A stretch of DNA of 38,072 nucleotides from an uncultured Oscillospiraceae bacterium. GTDB lineage: Bacteria > Bacillota > Clostridia > Oscillospirales > Oscillospiraceae. This document shows, one piece after another, positions 31,127-38,072 of the stretch. Within the stretch, counting starts at the first letter, position 1. Each line of letters starts with the position of its first letter. The notes below the pieces were generated by a model. The model worked only from the letters and a program-made list of their open reading frames with translations. It had not been told where the DNA came from and did not search any database. The stretch lies in assembly GCA_949494735.1 (NCBI GenBank), contig CATABD010000018.1, positions 1-38,072 on the forward strand, written 5' to 3'. Made by a program: the position numbers and the translations under genes.

Positions 31127-33277
31127 TTACTTTACAATTTCGCCCCGGGCCTTCTTCTCCTCAATCTCCCGGAGGGCGTCCTTGTAGGACAGGTTGACCC
31201 GGCCCTTCTCGTCGATGTCGGTAACCTTGACCCAGATCATGTCGCCGATGTTGATGACATCCTCCACCTTGGCCACCCGGTGGTTGGCCAGCTTGGAGAT
31301 GTGGACCATGCCGTCCTTGCCGGGGGCCAGCTCCACGAAGGCGCCGAACTGGAGGATGCGCACCACCTTGCCGTAGTACAGGGAGCCCACCTCGGGGACA
31401 AAGACAATGGTGTCGATCATCTTCTTGGCGATCTCGCAGGCCTCGGCGTTGGGGGAGGCGATGTGGATGGTGCCGTCGTCCTCAATGTCGATCTGCGCGC
31501 CGGACTCGGCGGTGATCTTCTGGATGACGCTGCCGCCCTTGCCGATGACCTCCCGGATCTTGTCCGGGTCGATCTTCACCGTAATCATCTTGGGGGCGTA
31601 GCGGCTCACCTCGGCCCGGGGCTGGGCGATGCAGGGCAGCATGATCTCGTCCAGGATGGCGTACCGGGCGTCCTTGGTGATGTCCAGGGCCTCCTTGATG
31701 ATGGCGTGGGACAAGCCGTCGTTCTTGATGTCCATCTGGATGGCGGTGATGCCCTTCTTGGTGCCCGCCACCTTGAAATCCATCTCGCCGTGGAAGTCCT
31801 CCACACCCTGTATGTCGATGAAGGTGGTGAAGCCGCCGTCATCATCCTGGATCAGGCCGCAGGAGATGCCCGCCACCGGGGCGGAGATGGGCACGCCCGC
31901 ATCCATCAGCGCCAGGGTGGAGCCGCAGATGGAGCCCTGGGAGGTGGAGCCGTTGGAGGAGAGCACCTCGGACACCACCCGGATGGCGTAGGGGAAGTCG
32001 TCCACGCTGGGGATGACGGGCTCCAGGGCGCGCTCGGCCAGGGCGCCGTGGCCCTTCTCCCGGCGGTTGGTGGACCGGGCGGCCCGGGCCTCGCCGGTGG
32101 AGAAGGCGGGGAAGTTGTAGTGGTGCATATACCGCTTCTCCTCCTCCTCCCAGATGGTATCCAGCTTCTGGGCGGCGGAGAGGGTGTTCAGGGTGCAGAT
32201 GGACAGCACCTGGGTCTGGCCGCGGGTGAACAGGCCCGAGCCGTGCACACGGGGGAGCACACCCACCTCGGCGGCCAGGGGACGGATCTCGTTCTTGGCG
32301 CGGCCGTCCACCCGATGGCCCTCCAGCAGCCAGGCCTTGACGATCTTCTTCTGGAACTTGTAGGTGATCTCCTCCAGGAACTGGTCCATGTCGGGGTGGT
32401 CGTCCAGATACTTCTCGTGCCACTTCTCGATCATGGCGTTCCAGCGGTCCTCCCGGACGTTCTTGTCGTCGGTGTCCATGGCGGCGCGGGCCTCGTCCAT
32501 GAAGTCGGCCACAATCTTGTCAAACAGCTCCTGGTCAAAGGCGGCGTGGTCGTAAGCCATCTTTTCCTTGCCGATTTCGGACACCATTTGGTTAATCAGG
32601 GCCACCTGCTTCTGGATTTCCTCGTGGGCCTTGACGATGGCGTCGTACATGACGGCGTCGGGCAGCTCCTTGGCGCCCGCCTCGATCATGATGACCTTGC
32701 CCGCCGTGGCGGCCACGGTCAGGTCCAGCTGGGAGGCGTGCTTCTGCTCGTTGGTGGGGTTATACACCAGTCGGCCGTCCACATAGCCCATCTCCAGGCA
32801 GCCGATGGGGCCCGCCCAGGGGATGCAGGACACGGCCAGACAGGCGGACACGCCGATCATGGCGGTCACCTCGGGGGAACAGTCGCGGTCCACGCTCATG
32901 ACAGTGCAGGTGCAAACCACGTCGTTGCGGAAATCGTAGGGGAACAGGGGGCGGATGGAGCGGTCGATGACCCGCCCGGCCAGCACGGCGGGCAGGGAGG
33001 GCTGGCCCTCGCGGCGCATGAAGGAGCCGGGGATGCGGCCCACGGCGTACAGCTTCTCCTCAAAGTCCACGGACAGGGGGAAGAAGTCGATGCCGTCCCG
33101 GGGGCGGGGGGAGACGGTGGTGGCAACCAGCACGGTGGTCTCGCCGTAGGTGACCAGGGCGGAGGCGGTGGCCAGCTCGGCCACCTTGCCCATGTTGATG
33201 GTCAGGGGGCGGCCGCACAGGTCCATGGACCAGGTGCGCTCGTTGGCAAACTGCTTGTGGGTGATGACGGTTGACAT
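31127..33277 (-). CDS. pnp: Polynucleotide phosphorylase
   Basis: A 716-residue 3'-5' exoribonuclease using phosphate; part of the RNA degradosome. It has two RNase PH domains (N-terminal [26 protein letters not shown], second with [16 protein letters not shown]), an all-helical linker, a KH domain near 555-620 ([13 protein letters not shown]) and a C-terminal S1 domain near 625-700 ([17 protein letters not shown]). The ATG at 33275-33277 follows AAAGGAG. Located downstream of rpsO in the classic rpsO-pnp order, here separated by a small gene and repeats. Confidence 0.98.
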   Translation of the reverse strand: MSTVITHKQFANERTWSMDLCGRPLTINMGKVAELATASALVTYGETTVLVATTVSPRPRDGIDFFPLSVDFEEKLYAVGRIPGSFMRREGQPSLPAVLAGRVIDRSIRPLFPYDFRNDVVCTCTVMSVDRDCSPEVTAMIGVSACLAVSCIPWAGPIGCLEMGYVDGRLVYNPTNEQKHASQLDLTVAATAGKVIMIEAGAKELPDAVMYDAIVKAHEEIQKQVALINQMVSEIGKEKMAYDHAAFDQELFDKIVADFMDEARAAMDTDDKNVREDRWNAMIEKWHEKYLDDHPDMDQFLEEITYKFQKKIVKAWLLEGHRVDGRAKNEIRPLAAEVGVLPRVHGSGLFTRGQTQVLSICTLNTLSAAQKLDTIWEEEEKRYMHHYNFPAFSTGEARAARSTNRREKGHGALAERALEPVIPSVDDFPYAIRVVSEVLSSNGSTSQGSICGSTLALMDAGVPISAPVAGISCGLIQDDDGGFTTFIDIQGVEDFHGEMDFKVAGTKKGITAIQMDIKNDGLSHAIIKEALDITKDARYAILDEIMLPCIAQPRAEVSRYAPKMITVKIDPDKIREVIGKGGSVIQKITAESGAQIDIEDDGTIHIASPNAEACEIAKKMIDTIVFVPEVGSLYYGKVVRILQFGAFVELAPGKDGMVHISKLANHRVAKVEDVINIGDMIWVKVTDIDEKGRVNLSYKDALREIEEKKARGEIVK

Positions 33278-33319
33278 TGGGTGTGCTCCTTTCGTTTTGT
33301 AAATGACGCTGGAGCCGCG

Positions 33320-33459
33320 TTGTCACGCTGCGAAGCGGTCAGACCGCTCGGTCGCTTTCACTTCGTCTCAGGCAAAATCCGCCTCCGCCTCGCGGTGGCT
33401 GGGTTTTTGCCCTCGCTCCGTTCCAAGCTCCCTCGCTGTCCGCTTCTCCGCGCTTCCTT
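33320..33459 (-). repeat. Mosaic intergenic repeat, copy d
   Basis: A 140-nt copy (minus strand starts AAGGAAGCGCGG, contains GAGCGAGGGCAAAAACCC, ends CAGCGTGACAA) in the pnp leader region. Confidence 0.65.
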
Positions 33460-33518
33460 TTAGCACTTGAACATAAGCCCCGCCTGTTGGCAGGACCCAT
33501 GTTCAACTGCTAAAAAGG
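33456..33518 (-). promoter_or_regulatory. Long imperfect hairpin in the pnp leader
   Basis: Arms 33456-33474 and 33499-33518 pair over 18-19 bp with one mismatch and one bulge; the loop holds a small CCTG/CAGG hairpin. There is no T-tract on either side, so it is not a simple terminator. An RNase III-type site or processing stem in the rpsO-pnp transcript is possible. Confidence 0.55.
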
Positions 33519-33542
33519 CGGCGGCTTCATGGGTGGAAGGGA

Positions 33543-33833
33543 CTATTTGCGGGAAAAGGTGCGCAGGATTTTGCGCAGGCTGTATACGGAAAGAACGACG
33601 AGCGCCAAATCAAGGGCGAGCATGGCGATACCTGCGGCGGGTCTGCGCTCCGTCAGCATGATAACGCCGCCCGCCGCCATCAGTGCGAACACGGCGGCAA
33701 AAAACAGCGCCATCAGCGTCAGAATCAAAACACGCTGCCACTTTGGGCGGCGGTGGTCGGAGGCGGCGGACACGCCGCCCTCCAGCACCAGCTCCCCCAG
33801 AATTTCGCCGACGAACTCGATGAGAAAATCCAT
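33543..33833 (-). CDS. Small two-helix membrane protein between rpsO and pnp
   Basis: A 96-residue protein with an amphipathic N terminus (MDFLIEFVGEILGELVLEG), then two TM helices at about 35-58 and 66-86 and a basic C-terminal tail (LRKILRTFSRK). I do not recognise the family; small two-TM proteins of this form are often annotated as DUF proteins. The ATG at 33831-33833 has AAGGAG; the longer frame upstream runs through repeat DNA and is spurious. It interrupts the normally adjacent rpsO and pnp. Confidence 0.78.
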   Translation of the reverse strand: MDFLIEFVGEILGELVLEGGVSAASDHRRPKWQRVLILTLMALFFAAVFALMAAGGVIMLTERRPAAGIAMLALDLALVVLSVYSLRKILRTFSRK

Positions 33834-34003
33834 ACGCAGCTCCTTCCAGACGGGGAAAAGGGCGGCGCGTCGTCGGCGCAAAGTCCGCTGAGCTGCGTTT
33901 CCGCCTTCAGCGAAAACTACGCCCGCTCCCTTGCGCCTCCTCTCCCCACAAAGCCAAAAACCGGCCTGCGGGGACGCGCCGCCCTTGCTTACGGTAACGG
34001 GCA

Positions 34004-34138
34004 TTGTCACGCTCGGATTGGGCCCATCACGGGGCGGCTTCCCTGCGACTCGGACAAAACCCAGTCCCACGCCGCGGGCCTTGGGCTTTTGCCCTCGCTC
34101 CGATCCATCCGCCCCTATGGCCTATCCTCGCGCTTCTT
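34004..34138 (-). repeat. Mosaic intergenic repeat, copy c
   Basis: Exactly 135 nt. It starts 2 nt after the rpsO stop with AAGAAGCGCGAGGATAG, contains GAGCGAGGGCAAAAGCCC and ends CCGAGCGTGACAA. The remaining 33834-34003 stretch holds further repeat modules, including the 21-bp match 33935-33955 to 6763-6783 inverted, but no gene. Confidence 0.72.
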
Positions 34139-34140
34139 GG

Positions 34141-34407
34141 TTACTTACGAATACCCAGCTTGGCGATGATGGCGCGGTAACGCTCAATGTCCTTCTTCGC
34201 CAGGTAGTCCAGCAGCTTGCGGCGCTTGCCGATCATCTTGTACAGGCCGCGGCGGCTGTGGTTGTCGTGGATGTGCACCCGCAGGTGCTCGGTGAGCTCC
34301 TGGATGCGGGCGGTGAGGATGGCGATCTGCACCTCGGGGGAGCCGGTGTCGGTCTCGTGGGTGCGGTTGGCCTCGATGACGGAGGTCTTCTGGTCCTTAC
34401 GGATCAT
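34141..34407 (-). CDS. rpsO: 30S ribosomal protein S15
   Basis: An 88-residue primary 16S rRNA-binding protein of the small-subunit platform. Full-length, with the family signature [30 protein letters not shown] and the C-terminal [17 protein letters not shown]. The ATG at 34405-34407 is chosen because the GGTGG ribosome site is correctly placed; a GTG at 34417-34419 overlaps that site. First gene of the rpsO-orf-pnp unit. Confidence 0.98.
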   Translation of the reverse strand: MIRKDQKTSVIEANRTHETDTGSPEVQIAILTARIQELTEHLRVHIHDNHSRRGLYKMIGKRRKLLDYLAKKDIERYRAIIAKLGIRK

Positions 34408-34533
34408 GGGGGGTTCCACCTTTCCTTTATTTTACCCTGCCGCTGGGTGATGGGCGGGCAGATGCCCCGCGTAAAATGCGGCGTTGTCCCAAAACTAAGC
34501 AGGCGGGCGCGTCCCTGGGGGACGTACTGGCAA

Positions 34534-34562
34534 AGCATATCATAGTTTAGCCATTTTGTAAA
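34534..34562 (-). promoter_or_regulatory. Promoter of rpsO
   Basis: The minus strand has TTTACA (34562-34557), 17-nt spacer, TATGCT (34539-34534). The leader of ~120 nt contains short GC-rich hairpin potential but no recognised S15 autoregulatory fold. Confidence 0.65.
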
Positions 34563-34633
34563 GAATAATTTCCAACAGCGCGAAAGTTCGGCCAGAATTT
34601 CCGCTTTGAGGGAAGGAATGGCGGGGAAACTGT

Positions 34634-34663
34634 GCATATTTTCGGCGCGGGGCAGAAATACTG
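34634..34663 (+). promoter_or_regulatory. Candidate sigma-G promoter of the ger operon
   Basis: GCATA (34634-34638), 18-nt spacer, AATACTG (34657-34663) fits sigma-G GHATR-N18-CATWHTA at 10 of 12 positions. No sigma-A promoter is evident for this operon, and ger operons are normally forespore sigma-G dependent. Confidence 0.6.
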
Positions 34664-34668
34664 TGAAA

Positions 34669-34805
34669 AAGAAGCGCGAGGATAGACACATAGGCCCGGA
34701 TGGACCGGGGCGAAGGCAAAAGCCCAGGGGGCGCAAAGCGGCGCCGGGTTTTGCCCGAGCCGGAGGGAAGCCGGGCCGTATATGTGTCCAATCGGAGCGT
34801 GACAA
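34669..34805 (+). repeat. Mosaic intergenic repeat, copy b1
   Basis: A 137-nt copy (AAGAAGCGCGAGGATAG ... CCAATCGGAGCGTGACAA) in the ger operon leader, starting at about the predicted transcription start. Confidence 0.72.
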
Positions 34806-34807
34806 GG

Positions 34808-34850
34808 AAGAAGCGCGAGGATAGCCGCGCGGCCAATCCCAACGTGACAA
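34808..34850 (+). repeat. Mosaic intergenic repeat, truncated copy b2
   Basis: A 43-nt version with the same two ends joined directly and the middle missing. Its 3' end runs into the AAGGAGG ribosome site of the gerA-type gene. Confidence 0.7.
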
Positions 34851-34861
34851 GGAGGCGGGCC

Positions 34862-36382
34862 ATGGGCATATTCGGAACAAAAAAGCACACGCCGCCGCCG
34901 CACCCGCGCCGGGAGCCCAGGTTCGACTGCCCGCTGACGGCGGACAGCATCGCCGGGATATTTGACCGGTGCGCCGACTTCAACCGGCGCACGCTCTACC
35001 TCAACAACGACCCGGGGCGGCAGGTGGAGATGCTGTTCATCGCCGGGCAGGTGCGCAACGAGCGGGCCTGCGACTATGTGCTGCGGCCCCTGACCCAGAA
35101 CGAGGCCCTGCGGGAGGCCCCCGACATGGACGCCGCCTTCGACCTGATGCGCAAGGGCGGGCTGTACTCCCTGGTGGTCCAGAGCAGGGACACGGCGGAC
35201 CAGGTGGTCTTTGACCTCATCGACGGGTCGGTGGCCCTGTTTTTCCCGGGGAAGGAGCAGGCGCTCACCCTGTCGGCGGGGACGGAGGAGAAGCGGTCCG
35301 TCTCCAGCCCGGAAAACGAGCCGGACGTGAAGGGGGCCAGGGACTCCTTCGTGGAGAGCCTGCGCACCAACACCTCGCTGGTGCGGCGGCGGTTCCGGGC
35401 GCCCGAGCTGAAAATTGAGGAGCAGGTCGTGGGGCGGCAGTCAGTGACGCCGGTGGACGTGCTGTATATAGAGGGGATCGCCGACCCCGGGCTGGCGGCC
35501 AAGGTAAAGGCCCGCCTGGAGGAGATCGACATCGACGCGCTGCTTATGACCGGGAGCCTGGAGCAGTATGTCACCGACGAGACCCGCACCGCCTTCCCCC
35601 TCACGGCCTATACCGAGAGGCCGGACCGTTTCTGCACCGGGCTGGCGGAGGGCCGGGTGGGGGTTATCGTGGACGGCATCCCCATGGGGTGGCTGTTCCC
35701 CGCCACCCTGGACAGCTTCTTCCGCACCGGCCAGGACCGGAGCACCAGCTGGGCGGTGGCCGGGGCGCTGTCGGTCCTGCGGTATGTGTGCATGCTCATC
35801 ACCCTGTTCCTGCCGGGGCTGTACGCGGCGGCGGTGCTGTTCGACCCGGAGCTGATCCCGGTCAAGCTGTCCCTGTCCATCATCGCCGCCAAGGCGGATG
35901 TGCCCTTCTCCACCCTGACGGAGATCCTGGTGATGCTGCTGGCCTTCGAGGTGCTCCAGGAGGCGGGGCTGCGCCTGCCCTCCTCCATCGGGCAGACGGT
36001 CTCCATCCTGGGCGGGCTGGTGGTGGGCTCGGCGGCGGTGGAGGCCAAGCTGGTGTCCCCCGCGGTGCTGGTGGTGGTGGCCATCGCGGGCATCGCCGGG
36101 TACACCGCCCCCAGCCAGGATTTTGCCGGGGCGCTGCGCATCTGGCGGTTCCTCATCACCCTGGCCGGGGGGCTGATGGGGCTGACGGGGCTGGCGCTGG
36201 CCGGAACGGCGCTGGTATACCGGCTGGCCCAGCTGTCCACCTTCGGGGTGGCATACCTGACCCCCTTTGCCTCCAACGCGGGAGAGCAGAGGGAGGGGCA
36301 CGTGGTGCTGCGGGAGCCCCTGCCCGACGTGAAAACCAGGCCGGACTATCTGAACACGCGGAACAGGAGGAACCAGGGGTGA
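34862..36382 (+). CDS. Spore germination receptor subunit A (GerA family)
   Basis: A 506-residue inner spore membrane protein, A subunit of a nutrient germinant receptor. The soluble N-terminal domain is at 1-~285, including the conserved VLYIEGIAD segment. At least four to five membrane segments follow at about 295-465 (YVCMLITLFLPGLYAAAVLF, LTEILVMLLAFEVLQEAGLRLP, TVSILGGLVVGSAAVEA), then a short C-terminal tail. Length is normal for the family. The ATG at 34862 follows AAGGAGG. Its stop overlaps the next start by 4 nt (GTGA). Confidence 0.95.
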   Translation: MGIFGTKKHTPPPHPRREPRFDCPLTADSIAGIFDRCADFNRRTLYLNNDPGRQVEMLFIAGQVRNERACDYVLRPLTQNEALREAPDMDAAFDLMRKGGLYSLVVQSRDTADQVVFDLIDGSVALFFPGKEQALTLSAGTEEKRSVSSPENEPDVKGARDSFVESLRTNTSLVRRRFRAPELKIEEQVVGRQSVTPVDVLYIEGIADPGLAAKVKARLEEIDIDALLMTGSLEQYVTDETRTAFPLTAYTERPDRFCTGLAEGRVGVIVDGIPMGWLFPATLDSFFRTGQDRSTSWAVAGALSVLRYVCMLITLFLPGLYAAAVLFDPELIPVKLSLSIIAAKADVPFSTLTEILVMLLAFEVLQEAGLRLPSSIGQTVSILGGLVVGSAAVEAKLVSPAVLVVVAIAGIAGYTAPSQDFAGALRIWRFLITLAGGLMGLTGLALAGTALVYRLAQLSTFGVAYLTPFASNAGEQREGHVVLREPLPDVKTRPDYLNTRNRRNQG

Positions 36383-36936
36383 AAAAATGGCTGCTGCTGT
36401 GCGCCGCCCTGGCGGTGCTGCTGGCGGGGTGGCGGCCCGCCGCCAAAGAGCCGGAGGGGCTGGCCCTGGTGCGGGTGCTGGGAGTGGACGGCCCGGGGCC
36501 GGTGGAGCTGACCGCGGTGTGCGGCGGCGAGGACCAGGGGGACCGGAGCCGGGGGAGCTGCGCCGGGGCGGACTTTGACCAGGCGCTGGCCGGGCTGCCC
36601 TGGTCGGGGGAGGAGGAGCTGTCCCTCACCAGCGTCTCCTATATTATAGTAGGGCGGGATGTGGAGCTGCGGGAAGTGCTGCTGTGTGTGCTGCGCAACC
36701 GGGAGCTGGGGGCGTCCGCCACCGTGTGGCTGGCGGAGGACGGGGCGTCCGCGCTGCTGGAGGGGTGCGGCGACCCGGCCTCGGGGCTGGATCTGCTCAC
36801 CCGCAGGGGGAGCGGGGCCCCCACGGCGGCGGAGGCGCTGGCCAAGCTGGAACGGGGGGAGGGGCTCACCCTGCCCTTGCTGGCCGGGGATGGCCCGGTA
36901 CTCATCGACTGGGAAGAATGGAGGACGGCCCCATGA
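36379..36936 (+). CDS. GerC-like germination protein, short and without lipobox cysteine
   Basis: A 185-residue homologue of the GerAC lipoprotein subunit, identified by position between A- and B-type subunits and by GerAC-like stretches: LALVRVLGVDG, SLTSVSYIIVGRDVELREVL and RNRELGASATVWLAEDG. Two oddities. GerAC proteins carry a signal ending ...GCW; here the signal VKKWLLLCAALAVLLAGW has no Cys before the Trp, so lipidation should fail and the N terminus may act as an anchor helix. Length is about half that of usual GerAC (~350-400), keeping only domain 1. Frame is intact, with GTG start at 36379 after AGGAGG. Confidence 0.8.
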   Translation: MKKWLLLCAALAVLLAGWRPAAKEPEGLALVRVLGVDGPGPVELTAVCGGEDQGDRSRGSCAGADFDQALAGLPWSGEEELSLTSVSYIIVGRDVELREVLLCVLRNRELGASATVWLAEDGASALLEGCGDPASGLDLLTRRGSGAPTAAEALAKLERGEGLTLPLLAGDGPVLIDWEEWRTAP

Positions 36937-37856
36937 AAGGTGAAAAGCTGTCCGCCCGGCAGCTGGCGGTGGCGGCGATGGTGGGCGGGCTGTCCTCCGG
37001 GGCTGCTGCGGCGGGGCGCAGCGACTGGAGGTGGCTGCTGTGCTCGGCGGCGCTGGGGACGGCGGCGGGCTGGCTGCTGCTGCACCGGGTGGGGCACAGG
37101 CCGCTGCACCCGGCCTTAAAAGCGCTGTACGGCGGCTGGGCGGTGGTGCTGATGGCCCAGGCGCTGGGACGGACGGCGGGGCGGCTCCAGCCGGCGGCGG
37201 AGGGGAACGCGGTTTGGCTGGCGCTGCTGCTGGCCCTTCCCCTGGCCTGGATGGGCTGGGGGAGGGCGGGGGCCTTCTTCCGGGCGGTGGAGGTGCTCTG
37301 GCTGGCGGTAGTGGCGGCGGTGGCTGCCATCTTGCTGCTGGGCCTTCCCCGGGTGAACTGGGCGTGGGCGCTGGAGCCCGGGGGGAGCTGGGGCGGTTCT
37401 CTGCTAGCGGGGGCGCTGCCCATGTCGGCGGGGCTGTATACGCTGCCCCATCTATATAAGGTAGAGGAGGGGGCGGGCGCGGTACGCCGGGGGCTTGTCT
37501 GGCTGGGGGCGCTGGGAGTATTGTGCGGCGGGCTGGCGCTGCTGACGGCGGGGCTGCTCAGCCCGGGGGTGGCGGTACAGCTGGACGGCCCGTTCTTCAC
37601 GGCGGCGGGGCTGCTGGGGGACAGCGCACGGCTGGAGGGACTGGTGTCCGCCCTGTGGCTGCTGCCCGACCTGACCTGGATGGGACTGCTGGCCCGTTCC
37701 TGGGGGGAGAGGCGCCTGCCCGCCCTGGCGGTTTTGGCGGCGGCAGGGCTGGTGCTGTCCGGGGCGGCGGATGCGGTGACGGGGGAGTGGGCCGCCGCAG
37801 GCTGCCTGGGACTGGCGGTATTGACGGCAGTCCTGCCGCCGCCGCGGGGAAAATAG
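36933..37856 (+). CDS. GerB-like spore germination permease (short)
   Basis: A 307-residue polytopic membrane protein of the GerAB/APC-type family, the subunit thought to bind germinant in the spore inner membrane. It starts like GerAB (KLSARQLAVAAMVGGLSS) and has about eight to nine hydrophobic segments, including LPMSAGLYTLPHLYKVEEG. GerAB proteins usually have ten TMs and ~365 residues, so it is noticeably reduced, in line with the shortened neighbour. The ATG overlaps the preceding stop (ATGA), with GGAGG upstream. Last gene of the A-C-B operon. Confidence 0.85.
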   Translation: MKGEKLSARQLAVAAMVGGLSSGAAAAGRSDWRWLLCSAALGTAAGWLLLHRVGHRPLHPALKALYGGWAVVLMAQALGRTAGRLQPAAEGNAVWLALLLALPLAWMGWGRAGAFFRAVEVLWLAVVAAVAAILLLGLPRVNWAWALEPGGSWGGSLLAGALPMSAGLYTLPHLYKVEEGAGAVRRGLVWLGALGVLCGGLALLTAGLLSPGVAVQLDGPFFTAAGLLGDSARLEGLVSALWLLPDLTWMGLLARSWGERRLPALAVLAAAGLVLSGAADAVTGEWAAAGCLGLAVLTAVLPPPRGK

Positions 37857-37937
37857 TGGCCGCAGGGGTTGGAAGGGGCTATATTTTGTGGTCAAAACGG
37901 CCGCTGAAAAAAAGATGGAAAAAAGCGAAATTAAGTG

Positions 37938-37966
37938 TTGACAAAGGCGCTGCGGTCTGGTATATT
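37938..37966 (+). promoter_or_regulatory. Strong promoter P1 at the right edge
   Basis: Perfect TTGACA (37938-37943), 17-nt spacer, TATATT (37961-37966), preceded by A-rich DNA like an UP element. Confidence 0.82.
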
Positions 37967-38041
37967 AACTGAGCGCCAAGGGGAGCGGAGCTCAAGGGAG
38001 CGGGTCGGGTAAAAAAGTTCCGAAGTGGAAGAAAAAAGTAC

Positions 38042-38070
38042 TTGACAAAGCGGCCCAGGCGTGGTAGAAT
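38042..38070 (+). promoter_or_regulatory. Strong promoter P2 at the right edge
   Basis: Perfect TTGACA (38042-38047), 17-nt spacer, TAGAAT (38065-38070), with an A-rich stretch upstream. It repeats the TTGACAAAG start of P1 exactly 104 bp later. The tandem pair suggests an rRNA or tRNA operon beyond the window. Confidence 0.8.
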
Positions 38071-38072
38071 AA

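Noticed and set aside
31124..33274. 716-codon open frame on the plus strand opposite pnp
   Set aside because: Mirror of pnp in GC-rich DNA: no ribosome site, His/Gly/Leu/Val-rich composition without domain signals. The real gene is clear on the other strand.
33834..34070. N-terminal extension of the small membrane protein next to pnp
   Set aside because: It comes from repeat sequence with Arg/Gly/Pro bias; the ATG at 33833 has a proper ribosome site.
34700..34861. N-terminal extension of the gerA-type protein from 34700
   Set aside because: The extension is translated repeat DNA; the ATG at 34862 has AAGGAGG and gives a normal family start.
1..38072. tRNA genes, CRISPR arrays, prophage or integrase genes
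   Set aside because: None were seen on either strand: no CCA-ended cloverleaf, no regular repeat-spacer pattern and no recombinase motifs.

Overview
The window looks like a chromosomal segment of a GC-rich, spore-forming, anaerobic Firmicute, most plausibly an Oscillospiraceae/Oscillospirales gut clostridium of the Flavonifractor-Lawsonibacter type. The genus is an inference from gene content and codon style; there is no rRNA in the window to confirm it. Supporting evidence is strong SD-led starts, sigma-A promoters with 17-nt spacers, a GerA-type germination operon, an NfnAB ferredoxin/NAD(P) transhydrogenase, BlaI/M56 regulation, and TPP and Mn2+ riboswitches. Most long open frames on the opposite strands are GC-driven shadows and were discarded.

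Layout. 1-8.1 kb (minus strand): a P-type cation ATPase cut by the left edge, preceded by a yybP-ykoY (Mn2+) riboswitch, then the conserved block prs-pth-mfd-ppiC. 8.2-12.7 kb: an HD-domain protein divergent from a GntR(YtrA-type)/ABC ATPase/permease operon, and a second HD hydrolase. 12.7-15.3 kb (minus): a lipoprotein, a Cof-type HAD phosphatase and the thiamine transporter gene thiT behind a TPP riboswitch. 15.4-20.4 kb (plus): a membrane-anchored LysM-G5-M23 cell-wall peptidase with a WalR-type box at its promoter, a small orphan membrane protein, and nfnAB. 20.4-25.1 kb (plus): a compact run of a hypothetical protein, a GNAT acetyltransferase, a TmrB-like P-loop protein, a HAD-Sel1 fusion, lspA, an RluD-type pseudouridine synthase and two tandem zinc-ribbon membrane proteins. 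25.1-28.9 kb: L-lactate dehydrogenase facing a BlaI repressor/M56 peptidase pair. 28.9-34.6 kb (minus): a chemoreceptor, and rpsO-small membrane protein-pnp. 34.6-37.9 kb (plus): a gerA-gerC-gerB-type germination operon behind a candidate sigma-G promoter. 37.9-38.07 kb: two tandem strong promoters running off the right edge, as is typical of an rRNA or tRNA operon.

The most interesting unexplained structures are non-coding. (1) A ~95-nt conserved element occurs twice, before ldh and inside the blaI leader, with a conserved AT-rich core and a closing stem preserved in both copies. It is a candidate structured RNA. (2) A family of ~135-nt mosaic GC-rich repeats occupies at least six intergenic sites. 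Protein oddities are a GerC homologue with no lipobox cysteine and only about half the usual length, an M56 sensor peptidase with a Cys/His-rich extracellular tail, a HAD phosphatase fused to Sel1 repeats, and an M23 peptidase with a long repetitive basic cytoplasmic tail.

No tRNA, rRNA, CRISPR array, transposase, integrase or prophage gene was found.
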